Below are positions 1-11,129 of a stretch of 64,000 nt of DNA, one piece after another (within the stretch, counting starts at the first letter, position 1; every line of letters begins with the position of its first letter). Where the stretch lies: contig JAJEKV010000032.1 in NCBI GenBank assembly GCA_021234155.1, positions 8,955,200 to 9,019,199 of the forward strand. Direction: 5' to 3'. The notes under the pieces were generated by a model. That model was not told where the DNA came from, searched no databases, and saw only the letters and a program-made list of their open reading frames with translations. Both the position numbers and the translations under genes were made by a program. The stretch is from Isoetes taiwanensis. Taxonomy: Eukaryota > Streptophyta > Lycopodiopsida > Isoetales > Isoetaceae.

Positions 1-2400
1 AACTCCAGACAGAGAGAGACATGTAACAGTAGAGACAGGTACTGTGTAATAGACAGACACATGAATAATATTACCAATAACAGACATTTATTGGATGAAT
101 AGACAGTGGCAGGCATTGTATGGTGCGGCGCGCGGCGCAGGTATCGCGCAATGGTGCGCAGCATTTACGGTGAATATATCATCATCATATCATCATCATC
201 AATGCATCATCATCATCATCATCATCATCATCAATGGCGTATCATATCGCGGTGAATAATACTATCAATATCATCATCATCATCACGCGACACGTATCAA
301 TGTAATACTTAATGCATCATCATCACTTAATAATAATCATCAATATCATCATCGTGTCAAGTAACACGAAAGTATCATGGCAACGCGGCACGTGCGTGAG
401 AATAACACAGGTCAACACGCGCGCACGCAGTGCGACATTACGAATAATGCGCAGGTAACGCGCGGCAGTGCGGCACGGTGAGACAGGCGCGCAATACGGC
501 GACAACAACAGCGGTGACACAATGGCGGCGGTGCGCACGACACAGGCACAATATCAGTGGCGGCGCACGGCAGTGGCACGCGAAGACAGGCGGCGTGCAG
601 TGCGCAATGTGCGCGGTGCACGCGGTGCGTGCGTGCGTGGTATGGCGAACATTATTGCGTAATGGCAGGTAATGCGTAATTAATGCGTGCACAGTGCAAT
701 GCAGTGTAATGTCAACAATAATGCGCAGGTAATAATAATACACACATTATCAGTGCGGTATCAGTGCAGGTAACAGTGCGGTCGAATACTGCAGGTGCGT
801 GCGCATCAGTATCGGCGGTGTAACAGCACAGGCGGCACACGCGCGCGCAATATGCGCAGGCAGTAACAGGTGCATCAAAATAACAACGCGCGTAACAGGC
901 GACGAATAAGCAGCAGTAATGCGCGACGCACACTGCAGGGCAGCGGCACGCGGCGCGCAATACTGCGCACAGGCACACGCGCAATGGGTGACACAGTGCA
1001 ATAACAGGCGTGAATGCACAACAGCATTGCACAGGTGCGCACGCGTTAACAATGCGCAGCACACGGCGCATCAATGTTACCGCGGTATCATCATCAACAA
1101 GCGCACAATAATACCGCACGGCATCAATGCGGCGCAACGCGTATCAGCAGCACAGCACAGTATCAACAGCACAATGGCGCACGGCAGTATCGGTATCAGT
1201 GCGGTCGGGCGGCGGCACAAAACGGCAGCGGCGCGGCACACACAGCACAACGTACGGTCACTGGCAGCGCAGAAACGCAATAATGCGGCACAATGGCACA
1301 GCAATGCGCAGCAATGGCACAGGCGCAGGCAGTGGTGGCAGATGTGAGTGCGGTATAATGGGTGGCAAAAATAGTATGTGCAGACATAGTAATAGACAGA
1401 TGAATAACAGTAACAGCATTAATATGAGCATTGCGGCGAATAGACAGAATAAGTGACAGCAGTGCAGCAGTACGGTCGCGGCACAGGCGTACACGTAGTG
1501 GCAGTGCGGCGGCAGACAGCACGCGTAATGGGTAACAGGCGGTATCGCGCAGTGACGGTGCGTGGCGGCGGTAATACGACAATAAGTACGCAATACAGTG
1601 TATCGCGCATCAATTATAACAGCACAGAATAATGCGACATAATAATAATAATGCGTATCAGTGAATATGCAGTAATAACAATAATGCACGCAGTGAATAA
1701 CATAATAGGACAATAATAATACAGGAATAATACGCACAGTAATGTAATATAACAATAACATTTGGTGCGGACACACAGTGGTGCGTAATATGCGGCGTAT
1801 CACGCACAATAATGCATCAATTGGTGGCAGACGTATTTAATAGACACGGCAGCAGCATGCGCAGTATCGCAGAAACATGGCGGCAATGCACGCACAGGTG
1901 AATAACAAAATATGTAGGCAATACACAGATGCACATGTGTGCAGGACATAATGTGTGACAGGTAATAGACATTGTGTGGTGAAAGTAGACACATTAGAGA
2001 CACAGAATAATAATAACAGTGGAAATGGCACAGGACAGAATAATATGACACAGGCATTGCGCACAGGCAGACAGGTGCATCACGGTTGACAATGCGCATT
2101 AGTGGCGTACAGACACAGAACAGAATGCACAGTACTTTCTGCCAGGGCATACACATGCATGACAGACACAGGACACAGGACAGTGATGCAGAATAATGGT
2201 GACAGGACATGGTATTTGCATTTAAATGCATGGCACATACACACAGAGACACACACACACACACAGACACGGTAATAGACATTAGACAGGACATAATAAA
2301 GACAGACAGGTGTGTGGTGTGTGTATTAATAGGAAGGGACATTAATAGGGACAGGGACATGACAGGGACATATTAGGGACACAGGACAGAGACAGGTGCA
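1..2400. repeat. Low-complexity alternating purine-pyrimidine tract
   Basis: This tract is built from short words such as GCGC, GCAGTG, CACA, CAATAATG and ATCATC, with CC and CT rare on the plus strand through most of it. A (CAT)n run lies at about 205-233 and a (CA)n run at about 2238-2266. Long minus-strand frames exist (up to about 186 codons) but encode Cys/Ala/His-rich low-complexity strings with no domain. I read the tract as non-coding satellite-like DNA. From about 2130 the composition shifts toward the neighbouring satellite modules. Confidence 0.75.
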
Positions 2401-2898
2401 GTGACATGCACACGCCCAGGGCAGGCATCCCCATCCTGCACAGAAAGTACCCAGAGTCCCGAAACGTAAAAGTTCGCAAAACTTTGCAAAACTCAAAATA
2501 GAATGTCTTAGGGTGTTCTAGATGCTATAGGGCAACCACCTATGCTCTAGAAGCACCTCAAGATGGCAGTGTGTGTAAGCTTCACATGGGTGATACTTTT
2601 AGAATTGGACACATTCTTAGAATTGCTAGTAGAGATAGTAGATGTGACCCTCATGGGCATGTGTGAGTATGTTACTCATGAATGATACTTATTGATAATG
2701 GAATAGAGGAAGGAGCAGCATGTGAATAAGACCTGAAATACCATGGAGGCAATAGATGTGAGTAAAGATCCCCATAGGTGATACCTTGGAATCTCAGGAA
2801 GGTTCTTCTCAAGGAGTGATACCCCTAGAATCACAGAAGAGCATGTGTGTATATGGAGTTCCATGGTAGTAGGTGTGCTAGGCTCCTTGGCGAATACC
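2400..2898 (+). repeat. Satellite entry: TAGAAAGTTT-type and GTGATAC-type modules
   Basis: This is the first copy of the repeat vocabulary used for the next 30 kb. It has 'aaactcaaaatagaatgtctt', 'ctatagggcaaccacc', 'gtgtaagcttcacatggg' and the short hairpin TGAGTATGTTACTCA near 2665-2680. Every phrase recurs later (for example 16.3-16.8, 19.3-19.6 and 22.4-22.7 kb) in the same orientation and just before a GA tract. Confidence 0.7.
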
Positions 2899-3052
2899 TT
2901 AGAGAGAGTGGAAGAGAGAGAAAGGAGAGAGGGAAGAGAGAGGAGGAGAGAGAGGAGAGAGAGAAGACAGAGGAGATGAGAGAGAGAGAAATGAGAAGAA
3001 AGGAAGATAGAGAAGAGGGGAGAACAGAGGGAGAGGAGAGAGATTTGTTTTA
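2899..3052 (+). repeat. (GA)n purine tract
   Basis: Almost pure A/G on the plus strand with GAGA, GGAGAG and GAAAG words. It is followed directly by a TA-rich tract. Both-strand open frames here are Arg/Glu or Ser/Leu low-complexity translations and not genes. Confidence 0.9.
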
Positions 3053-3640
3053 AATATATATGTAAAATATAAAATATGTATATATATTATGTATGTTAAA
3101 TGACATGTTATATATAAATGCTTTTTTCTATTATTATATATATATATATATATTTTATTATATATGTATATATATAAAAACATGTATATATATATATATA
3201 TAAATATTGCATATAAATATGCATATATATATCTATTATTACATATTTTATAAAACACATATATACTTATATGTATTATTTTTAAACATATCTATATATA
3301 AGCCACATATGATGTGTCACATATTAAACATATATGTCCATTAAAACATATAAAATAAATGGTCGCTATTATTATGTTTACATAAAATATGTTTTACATA
3401 TATAGCCTAAACATATAAAATACATGTAAAACATATTTATTATAAATGACATATATATATTATTTATTTATTAGACAGCATAAATATATTAACATAATTA
3501 TTACAAGTATATTAAGCTTTTCCATAGCCTATTTCAACGTATATATATACATAAAACATATATATCACGCTATATTTATTTTTGTCAAGGTTTTCATATT
3601 ATAAAATACATAAAACATATAAAACAATATTATTATTAGA
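3052..3640. repeat. (TA)n-rich tract
   Basis: Runs of TATATA broken by AAACATAT and ATATGTT words, with very low GC. It can extrude cruciforms. No coding signal. Confidence 0.85.
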
Positions 3641-3900
3641 AGATGTATAAAGAAAAGGAGGAGGAATGGAGTATAAAGAGTGGTTTGCGAGGAGTGGTTT
3701 GGTGAGGAGAAGAATAGAAATATATGTTATATCATATACGTATATAGTTTTGGTGAAAGGAGGAGAGAGATGATGGTGAAAAGGAAGGGCCTGAAATGTT
3801 AATGGGGCCCAAATCTATATTTGGGCCATTTGAGGCCTAAGTCGGTGAACACAAAAGAAGGGCTGGGTTGGTCCAAGATCGAGGCTCAAGAGGCTCACGA
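3640..3900 (+). repeat. Spacer with GGGCC palindromic words
   Basis: Mixed AG-rich and AT-rich sequence leading into 'ggggcccaaatctatatttgggcc' phrases near 3805-3830, whose GGCCCAAAT and ATTTGGGCC halves are inverted copies. It introduces the next GA tract and belongs to the GGCC-rich module family. Confidence 0.5.
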
Positions 3901-4015
3901 AATGAGAATGATGTAAGAGAAAGGTCCTATCGCCTAAAAGAGAATAGAGAGCACAGAGAGAAGGAGAGAGATAAGAGAAAGGAGAGAGAGGAGAGAGAGA
4001 TGATAGAAAGGGAAG
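3900..4015 (+). repeat. (GA)n purine tract
   Basis: A short plus-strand purine tract of GAGAGA and GAAAGG words, directly upstream of the GGCC/CTAG module. Confidence 0.8.
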
Positions 4016-4320
4016 GGCCTCAACATGCTAATGGGGGCCCAACGAGGCTTAGGCTCTGCCGGAGGCCTGCCCAGGAATACCACAAAAAGAAGGGCTTGGG
4101 CTGGTCCATCGAAATGTAATGGGCCTGAGGCCCACATTTGTTTATAATGAGGGAAGAGAAAGGGTCCTGCCACGCCCGGCCCCTTCTAGTCTATATATAA
4201 TAAAGAAATAGTGTCCGTGAGTGAGTGGAGTGAGTGAGTTAGTGAGTAGCAAATCCACCCCCATCTACCTGGAGGAGGCTACCACGCATGACTGGCCCTT
4301 GGTCACAAATCCTGAGAAAG
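4015..4320 (+). repeat. GGCC module ending in CTAG, then (GTGA)n
   Basis: GC-rich sequence with repeated GGGCC/GGCCC words ends in 'cggccccttctagtctatat' with CTAG at 4186-4189. It is followed by AATAAAGAAATAGTGTCC and a (GTGA)n microsatellite (about 4217-4250, again at 4447-4469). The same arrangement recurs near 14.9, 17.7, 20.95, 27.99, 30.47 and 38.75 kb. The GGGTCC...GGCCCC arms just before CTAG resemble a Helitron 3' hairpin, but only loosely. Confidence 0.65.
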
Positions 4321-4499
4321 TTCTAGGCTTCAGAGCCTTTATGCTCGAATCTCTAGAAGTTTCCTATAACATTCTAGAAGCTCCTGTGATCTCAGAAGTT
4401 CAAAATATAACCTCCCATATACATGGGCTGGAAGAAATAGCTGTCCGGTGAGTGAGTGAGTGAGTAACTCACACGACGGCCACCCAGGCTTCAATGGCC

Positions 4500-4560
4500 T
4501 ACTGCCTGATCCTTGGAAGTTCTAGAAGCTTCTAGAACCTCTAGAAGCTTCTCAGAATCT
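4500..4560. promoter_or_regulatory. Heat-shock-element-like cluster
   Basis: TTC, GAA, TTC and GAA occur at exact 5-bp spacing at 4520-4537 (TTCTAGAAGCTTCTAGAA). This satisfies the heat-shock factor consensus nGAAnnTTCnnGAAn with four units. Further imperfect TCTAGAAGCTTC units follow to 4550. The motif match is direct; binding is inference. Confidence 0.5.
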
Positions 4561-4644
4561 CTTCCTGACCCTCTAGGTTGCCCCAGAAGCTTCCAGAGTC
4601 TCTAGAATGTCCTTAGCTCCTTCCGTGCAATTTTACATGTTTTG

Positions 4645-4700
4645 TGGGGATCTAAACTCCTAGGACACCCCCAAGCCCACCCCACCCACTAGATCAACCA
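4645..4700 (-). repeat. tRNA-like (SINE-type) segment, copy 1
   Basis: On the minus strand an A-box-like GGTTGATCTAGTGGG is followed about 35 bp later by a degenerate B box (GGAGTTTAGA). It is flanked by CCTTGAAATAATAGGAA on the promoter-proximal side, as in the other copies. Confidence 0.5.
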
Positions 4701-4739
4701 CCTTCCTTGAAATAATAGGAACCCACATTTAGTTAAGGT

Positions 4740-5215
4740 CGGGGTCTAATTAATTCAAGGATGCCTAGGATGTCTTCTAGAGTGTTCTAGAATCTTTGAA
4801 TGTCCTAGAATGTTCCGCATGCTCATGAGTAAGCACCCCTGGGCCAAGAATATATAAAGCTCAGCCTAAAAAATAGAAGTTTTTTGAAACTTTGGGAATG
4901 CTCAAAATGTGGAATGTTCCTGTGTGCTCATGGGTGCTAACCCCTCAAGAATAGAAAATTTCAGTCTAAAAATAGAAGGTTTTGAAACTTGCAAATGTTC
5001 AAAATAGAATGTTCTCGAATGTTCAGATGTCTGCTGGGTAAGCACCCCACCTAAAAAAATAGAAAGTTTCAACAAAAATAGAAAGTTTTTGAAAACTCTT
5101 GGCAAATGCCTCAAAAATAGAATGTTATGGAGCAAGCCAAAATGCTCATGGGTAAAATGATTCAATCCCTCCCATGATCCTGCAGAACCCTCTCAGAATG
5201 TCTCAAAAAGCCAGA
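4740..5215 (+). repeat. AAAATAGAAAGTTT / GAATGTTC array
   Basis: About four degenerate copies of a unit of roughly 100 bp: GTGCTCATGGGTAAGCACCC, then one or two AAAATAGAAAGTTT words, then TTTGCAAATGCTC, then AAAATAGAATGTTC. A four-unit heat-shock-type motif GAATGTTCTCGAATGTTC lies near 5010-5030. The block ends in the boundary phrase TGATCC...CAGAATGTCTCAAAAAGCCAGAGA that precedes many GA tracts. Confidence 0.75.
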
Positions 5216-5752
5216 GAAGAGAGAGGAGGGAGAGGAGAGAAGAGAGAGGAGGGAGAAGAGGGAGAGAGAGAAACGTGAAAAGAGAGAGAAAAGGTAGAGA
5301 GAGAGGAGAACAGAGAGAGATGAGAGAAATAAGAGATAGAGAACAGGGAGATAGAGAGGAGAGAGATAGGAGATAGAGAGAGGGGAGAAATAGAGAGAGA
5401 GGAGAGATAGGAGGAGAGGGAGAGAGGAGAGAGGAGAGAGGAGAGAGGAGAGAGGAGAGAGAGAGAGAAGAGAGGAGCCGGCAGGGAGAGAGATAGGAGA
5501 GAGAGAGGAGAGAGATAGGAGAAAGAGAGGAGATAGAGAGGAGAAAGAGAGAGAGGAGAGAAGAGAGGAGAGAGGAGAGAGAGAGAGGAGAGGAGGAGAG
5601 GAGGAGAGAGAGAGGAGAGGAGAGAGGATGACAAGCAAGAGAGAGAGAGAGGACAGAGGAGAGAGAAAGATGAGAGAGAAGGAGCTACGGGGAGAAGAGA
5701 GAAGAGAGAGAAGAAGACGGAAGAGAGAAAGAGAGAGCAAGGAGAGATAAAT
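5215..5752 (+). repeat. (GA)n purine tract
   Basis: About 540 bp of plus-strand purines in GGAGAGA, GATAGAGA and GAGAGAAG words with few pyrimidines. The minus-strand reading is a long Ser/Leu/Pro string, an artefact of composition. Confidence 0.9.
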
Positions 5753-5754
5753 TG

Positions 5755-7062
5755 TCACTATATATATATTAAATTACACAAAAATTTTATTATGCATATA
5801 TTGCAAATATATATATTGTCCGTTTATATTATTACGTTTCACCCAATTTATTTACATATAAACACATATTGTCATGTTATGTTATATATTTTACATATAT
5901 ATGTCAGCCATATACTTTATATATATATATATTGTCATTATTATTATACATGTTTTATTAAAAATATATACAGCCACATTACATTATTACAAACATTTTA
6001 TATATATACATAAAATATATTATCTTATTTTATTATTTTTATTATTTTATATTTTTTTAAATATGCACATCAATTTTACATATATTATTTGTTTCATATA
6101 TTATCCTAAATATTATTATGTCAACATATATTTATTACATATTTTTACATAAATATTATTGTTCTATTATTATTTTTAAAACATATTATTTACATATATT
6201 ATATATTATTATACATGTTCTAAACGTTTACATATGTCCCTACATATTATTATTTATTGTTACATACATATATTTAATATATATTATTATTATTTTTAAA
6301 ACATATCAATACATATATATATATTATTTTACATAAACACATGTCATACATATTATTAATCTTGCTTATTATGTCGTTACTTACATAAACATATTTATTT
6401 CAATCTTATATTTTACTGCCATATTATATATTTAATTCATTATGTTATATATATAAGTTGTTTATATATATATATAAATATATTAATTTTATATGCACGC
6501 AGACGCTATAAATATATATATATATATATTATCAAGTATTTTACATATAAAATATATGTTACAGGATATATAAATACATATTAAATTATTGTTTATATAT
6601 TTTTATTGTGCCAAATGGGCGGGTCCAAACCCATTGCATCTACCTGAAATTCACCTGTCTATGGTGCCTATATTGTCAATTTATATATAAATATATATAT
6701 ATATTCGTTGTTATGTTAAATATATATATATATATATTATATATGTATATATATATTATATTATATATTAGTCATGTTACATATGTCTGACGTATATATG
6801 CAAAAATAAAACATATATATATATTATAAATATATATTTTAAATACATTACGTATATATATATATAATATATATATATATATACCATATATATTTGTTTC
6901 CGTTATTATGTCCACATATGCATATATAAATACATATTATATTTTAAACACCTATATTTTGGCTGTCATATTATATATTTAACGTACATATATATTTACA
7001 TATGTTGTTACATATGACAGATAAACATATTAAACGGAGAGGAATGCAGATAAATATATAGC
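5755..7062. repeat. (TA)n-rich tract
   Basis: About 1.3 kb of TA-rich sequence with ATTATTA and ACATAT words. It contains a short GC island at about 6609-6665 ('gccaaatgggcgggtccaaac') that looks like a scrap of another module. No coding signal. Confidence 0.85.
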
Positions 7063-7330
7063 GAGAAGAGAGAGAGAGAGGAGGAGAGAGAAGAGAGGGA
7101 AGAGATGGGTGATATATAAGAGAAAGGAGAGATGGATGATAGGCACATGGTATTCCTAAACCTATATGGTAGGCCTAATGGAGGCTCCAATGGAAATGGA
7201 GAGAGCAAAAGAGGGTTCTAGTCTATTATATCAAAAATCTATTATAATAAAAAATACCAAGTATTATAATGCAGTATTATACAGATGTATGGAGTAAATC
7301 CCAATCCATCTGATCTGGTGGAGGATGCCT
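7063..7330 (+). repeat. Short GA tract plus spacer
   Basis: GA-rich words to about 7135, then a GGCCTAATGG-type spacer, a short TA stretch and 'gatctggtggaggatgcc', which leads into the tRNA-like module. Confidence 0.6.
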
Positions 7331-7417
7331 AATGCATGCATGATCTCGGGCCGGCCCAGGTGGCCTCTGGCCCCCAAAAGCCCCAAGTTTGGTGGACAAA
7401 TTTTTGGCTTTACCATG

Positions 7418-7466
7418 GACTTGAACCCCATTGCCCCCCAAACCCCACCCTACCACCAGACCAACC
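7418..7466 (-). repeat. tRNA-like (SINE-type) segment, copy 2
   Basis: The minus strand reads GGTTGGTCTGGTGGTAGGGT (A box) and, about 25 bp on, GGGGTTCAAGTCC (B box, close to GGTTCGANTCC). 'ccccaagtttggtggacaaa', the conserved downstream flank, precedes it on the plus strand. The boundary phrase and a GA tract follow on the plus strand. Confidence 0.65.
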
Positions 7467-7574
7467 GGCCTTTTCTTGAAAAGAACAGAAAACCATACCC
7501 TTAGTCAGGCTGGAGCAATGGAAATCTCACACTCATTAGAAGCCCTGATGTTAAAGTTCCTTCAGAATGTCTCT

Positions 7575-8130
7575 AGAATGCCGCAGAGAGAAGAGGAAAA
7601 GACGAGGGGAGAGATGGAAGAGAGAGAGAGAGAGGAGAGGAGAGAGGAGAGAGGAGGAGAGAGGAGAGAGGGGGGAGAGGAAAGAGCATCATGGAGAGAG
7701 GGGGAGAGAGGAGAGCCGAAAGAGAGAGAGAGGGAAAGAAGAGAGAGGAGAGAGAGGAGGAGAGGCAAGAGAGAGGAGGGGAAGAGAGAGAGAGAGGAAC
7801 AGAGGGGGAAGAGAGAGTGAGGGGAACACGAGAGATAGGGAGAGGGGGGAGAAACAAAAGAGAGAGGAGAGAGATAGGAGAGAGAGAAGGAAAGAAGGGG
7901 AGAGAGAGAGGAGAGAGAAGAGAGAGGAGGAGAGGAGAGAGGGGGAACAAAAAGAGAGAGAAAGAGAGAGGGGAGAAATAGAGAGAGAGGAGAGAGATGT
8001 AGGAGAGAGAAGGAAAAGGAGAGAGAAGAGAAAGGGGGGAGAGAGAGAGGAGGAGATAGAGAGAGAGGAGGAGAGAGAAAGAAGAGAGAGAGGAAAGAGA
8101 GAGAGGAGAGAGAAGAGGACAGAGAGGAGC
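7575..8130 (+). repeat. (GA)n purine tract
   Basis: About 555 bp, near-pure purine on the plus strand, preceded by TCTAGAATG and followed at once by (TA)n. Triplex-forming potential follows from the purine/pyrimidine strand split. Confidence 0.9.
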
Positions 8131-8333
8131 ATATATGTATATATATATGAAAATAAATATATTATATGTTACTTATATATATATATATATAGCCATATGT
8201 TTTATGTATATATATATATATGTATATATATTATATAAATATATATAATATATGTAAATATATATATATGTTATTATAATATATATATAAGTTAAAATGT
8301 TATATATATATGATGGTATATGCATGTTTCAAA

Positions 8334-8364
<31 letters not shown>

Positions 8365-8557
8365 ACTAAGTTATATATATATATTTTACATGAGGTACTA
8401 AGCTATTTAAGCCATATATCTAAATATATACATCGCATATTATATATATATATATATATATATACATATGTTTAGTATACATCTATATATATTTGAACCT
8501 CCAGAGCCATAAGAACGTTTCTATATGTTATGGGTTAACGTGTTATGTATATATATC

Positions 8558-8609
<52 letters not shown>

Positions 8610-8745
8610 CTTATATAGCCATATTAACATAAAATATATAATGCAACAATATATATAAATATATATACATATTAAAATGATATATGTTATATATTCCAAA
8701 ACATGTTTATTGCTGATTACATATATGATGTTCATACATACATAT
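8130..8745. repeat. (TA)n-rich tract
   Basis: Includes one of the longest perfect TA runs in the window at about 8558-8602. A short non-TA phrase at 8494-8535 ('gaacctccagagccataaga') interrupts it. Confidence 0.85.
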
Positions 8746-8749
8746 TAAT

Positions 8750-9045
8750 ATGAGAAGGAAAAAAGGGGAGAGAGAAGAGAGAAAGGGGGGGGAGAGAGAG
8801 AGAGAGAGAGAAGATGGAGGGAAGAGATGAGGGAAGAGAGAGGACAAAGGAGAGAGGAGATGAGGGAAGAGAGAGGATAAAGGGGAGAGAGAGAGATGAG
8901 GAGAAAAGGGAGAAGAGAGAGAAAGATAGAGAAAGAGGAGATGAGGGAAGAGAGAGGATAAAGGGAGAGAGAGATGGAGAGAAAAGGAGAAGAGAGAGAA
9001 AAGATAGGAGAAAGATGAGAGAGAGAAGAGGGAGAGTAGGGAAAG
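8750..9045 (+). repeat. (GA)n purine tract with internal 60-80 bp periodicity
   Basis: Purine tract in which GAGATGAGGGAAGAGAGAGG recurs three or more times (near 8824, 8856 and 8938), so it is partly a tandem minisatellite and not only a dinucleotide run. Confidence 0.8.
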
Positions 9046-9240
9046 GCCCAAGATCGAGGCGAGGCCTACTGAGCCGAGGAACTGTGGTGCAAAAGAAAAA
9101 GGGCCCGGGCCACACTGCCTTTCTGGTCTAATATACAAAAGAAATAGTCTGTGAGTGAGGCCCCAGGAGTGAGCATTCCACCAATCATCCAATCCAGAGG
9201 ATGCCACCACGCATTTTGATCCGGTCACCAGGCTTGGCCT
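9045..9240 (+). repeat. GGCC module, CTGG variant, then (GTGA)
   Basis: 'gaggcctactgagccgagg' then AAAGGGCCCGGGCC, then CCTTTCTGGTCTAATATA and a short GTGAGTGAGG. Same order as at 4.1 kb, with CTGG in place of CTAG. Confidence 0.6.
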
Positions 9241-9282
9241 CAAAAGCCCCAAGTTTTAAGGGACAAAATTTTACTTATCAAT

Positions 9283-9336
9283 GACCCCTGAACCCCAGAC
9301 ATCGCTCAAACCCACCCACCAATTGTGGACCAACCT
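9283..9336 (-). repeat. tRNA-like (SINE-type) segment, copy 3
   Basis: The minus strand carries a B-box-like GGGGTTCAGGGGTC and a weak A box (GGTTGGTCCAC). The flanks CAAGTTTTAAGGGACAAAAT and CTTGAAAGAATAGGAAGTCC match the other copies. Confidence 0.5.
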
Positions 9337-9449
9337 CAGCCTTTCTTTCTTGAAAGAATAGGAAGTCCATGTTTAGTTAAGGTCGGGGCAATGGAAATTC
9401 CCTTGGTTAATTCAAAGTCTACAACCTTCTAGAACAAGTTCTAGAATGA

Positions 9450-9866
9450 AGCCAGAGAGAGAAGAGGGAAAGATAGAGGGGGGAGAAGAGAGAGAGAGAG
9501 AGAAGAGAGAGGAGGGAGAAGAGGAGAGAAACAGGAAAGAGAGAGAAAGGCAGAGAGAGGGGAGAAATAGAGAGATAGAGGAGAGAAATAGGAGATAGAT
9601 AAATAAAGGAGATAGAGAGGAGAGAGATAGGAGATAGAGAGAGGGGAGGAAGAGAGAGATAGGAGAGAGAGGAGAGAGAGAAATAGAAAAGAGAGAGAAA
9701 GGTAGAGAGAGGGAGAAATAGAGAGAGGAGAGAATTAGGAGATAGAGAAAATAGGAGATAGAGAGAGGAGAGATAGGAGGAGAGAGGGGAGAAACAGAGA
9801 GAGGAGAGAGACAGGAGAAAGAGGAGAGAGGAGAGAGGAGAGAGGAGAGAGGAGAGAGGAGAGAAT
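9450..9866 (+). repeat. (GA)n purine tract
   Basis: Purine tract with GATAGAGAGAGGGGAGAAAT words, which also occur in the GA tracts near 5.4, 10.9 and 24.9 kb. The tracts therefore share longer sequence than dinucleotide runs alone. Confidence 0.9.
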
Positions 9867-10452
9867 ATATATATACAAACGTATATATATTTATATATAT
9901 ACATATATATATATGCATATATATAAAACATATTTATATTTTATTTTAAACATAAACATATATATGTTTATTATTAATAAAATATATGTTTTGTTATAAA
10001 CACTATGTTACATGCCTACATATCTATTTATATTTATATATTTTAAACATATATAATATATATATATATATATTATTAAAACTACATATTTAATATTATT
10101 GCCGACGTATACACACATGTACCTAATAACGATGACATATTAAAACATATTATTAAAACAAAACATATTATTTGCCACATACGTACCACATATTTACACA
10201 AACAAACACATATTTATTACATTAAACGCCAATCTATGACAAGACACATGCATAAACAGACATTATTACGACACACGTATGACAGATATATTATTTTACT
10301 ATATTTTACTATTATTTTACTACTACATAATGTCTGACATTATTATTTTTACTTGCCCATTAATATATTTCTACTACTATTCTATAATACTATTGGACAT
10401 TACTACTGGATTACTGTCCATGCTTTCACCATATTACGTCATACATATTATG
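9866..10452. repeat. (TA)n and ATTATTACA-rich tract
   Basis: TA-rich, grading into less simple AT sequence with TTATTATTAC and ACATATT words and CATACGTAC, CACACG islands at 10100-10280. No coding signal. Confidence 0.75.
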
Positions 10453-10454
10453 AA

Positions 10455-11092
10455 CAGAGAGAGAGGAGAGAAATAGAGATGAGAACAGGAGACAGAGAGA
10501 GGAGAGAGATAGGAGACAGAGAGGGAGAAACAGAGAGAGCATGAGAGACAGGAGAGGAGAGAGAGGAGAGGAGAGAGAGAAGAGAGGAGAGGGAGGAGAG
10601 AGAGAAGAGAGAAGAGGAGGGAAGAGGGAAGAGAGAGGAGAGGAGAAGAGAGAAAGGGAAGAGGAAGAGAGAGGGGAGAGAGAGGGAAAGAAGAGAGATG
10701 AGAGAGAGAGAGAGAAGAGAGAGGGAAGAGGGAGAGAAGAGAGAGAGAGAGAAACAGGAGAGTGAGAGAGAAAGATAGAGAGAGAGAGAAGAGGAGAGAA
10801 GAATAGAGAGAGGAGAGAGATAGAGAGAGAGAGGAGAGAGGAGGGAGGAAGGGCAGTATAGGCAAATGAGAAAAGGAGGAGCAGGAGAGAGAGAGAGGAG
10901 AGAGTTAGGGAGAGAGAGGAGAGAGAGAAAATAGAAAAGAGAGAGAAGGTAGAGAGAGAGGGAGAAACAGAGAGAGAGAGGAGAGAAATAGGAGATAGAG
11001 AAATAGGAGACAGAGAGAGGAGAGATAGGAGAGAGAGGGAAAATAGAGAGAGAGGAGAGAGATAGCTAGAGAGAGGAGAGAGGAGAGAGATA
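10455..11092 (+). repeat. (GA)n purine tract
   Basis: About 640 bp of plus-strand purines with few pyrimidines. A short mixed phrase near 10845-10870 interrupts it. Open frames in it are composition artefacts. Confidence 0.9.
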
Positions 11093-11129
11093 TATGACAG
11101 GACATATATGGAGATATATGTATATATAT

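Noticed and set aside
712-1137. 141-codon Cys-rich minus-strand frame (and 183/186-codon frames to 2360)
   Set aside because: Translation of low-complexity alternating DNA; Cys/His/Ala-rich without repeated spacing, signal peptide or domain, and equally long frames exist on both strands.
2100-2300. Telomeric repeat start at the low-complexity end
   Set aside because: No TTTAGGG or CCCTAAA runs are present anywhere near the left edge.
5162-5758. Long Ser/Leu/Pro-rich minus-strand frame (also at 7.6-8.1, 9.4-9.9, 10.4-11.2, 22.5-23.6, 29.3-30.4 and 39.1-39.9 kb)
   Set aside because: Complement of GA tracts: only TCT, CTC, CCT-type codons are possible, so stops are absent by composition.
7567-8238. 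223-codon Arg/Glu-rich plus-strand frame resembling a nuclear RE-rich protein
   Set aside because: GAGA repeat read as Arg-Glu; no conserved start, no domain, and length follows the purine tract.
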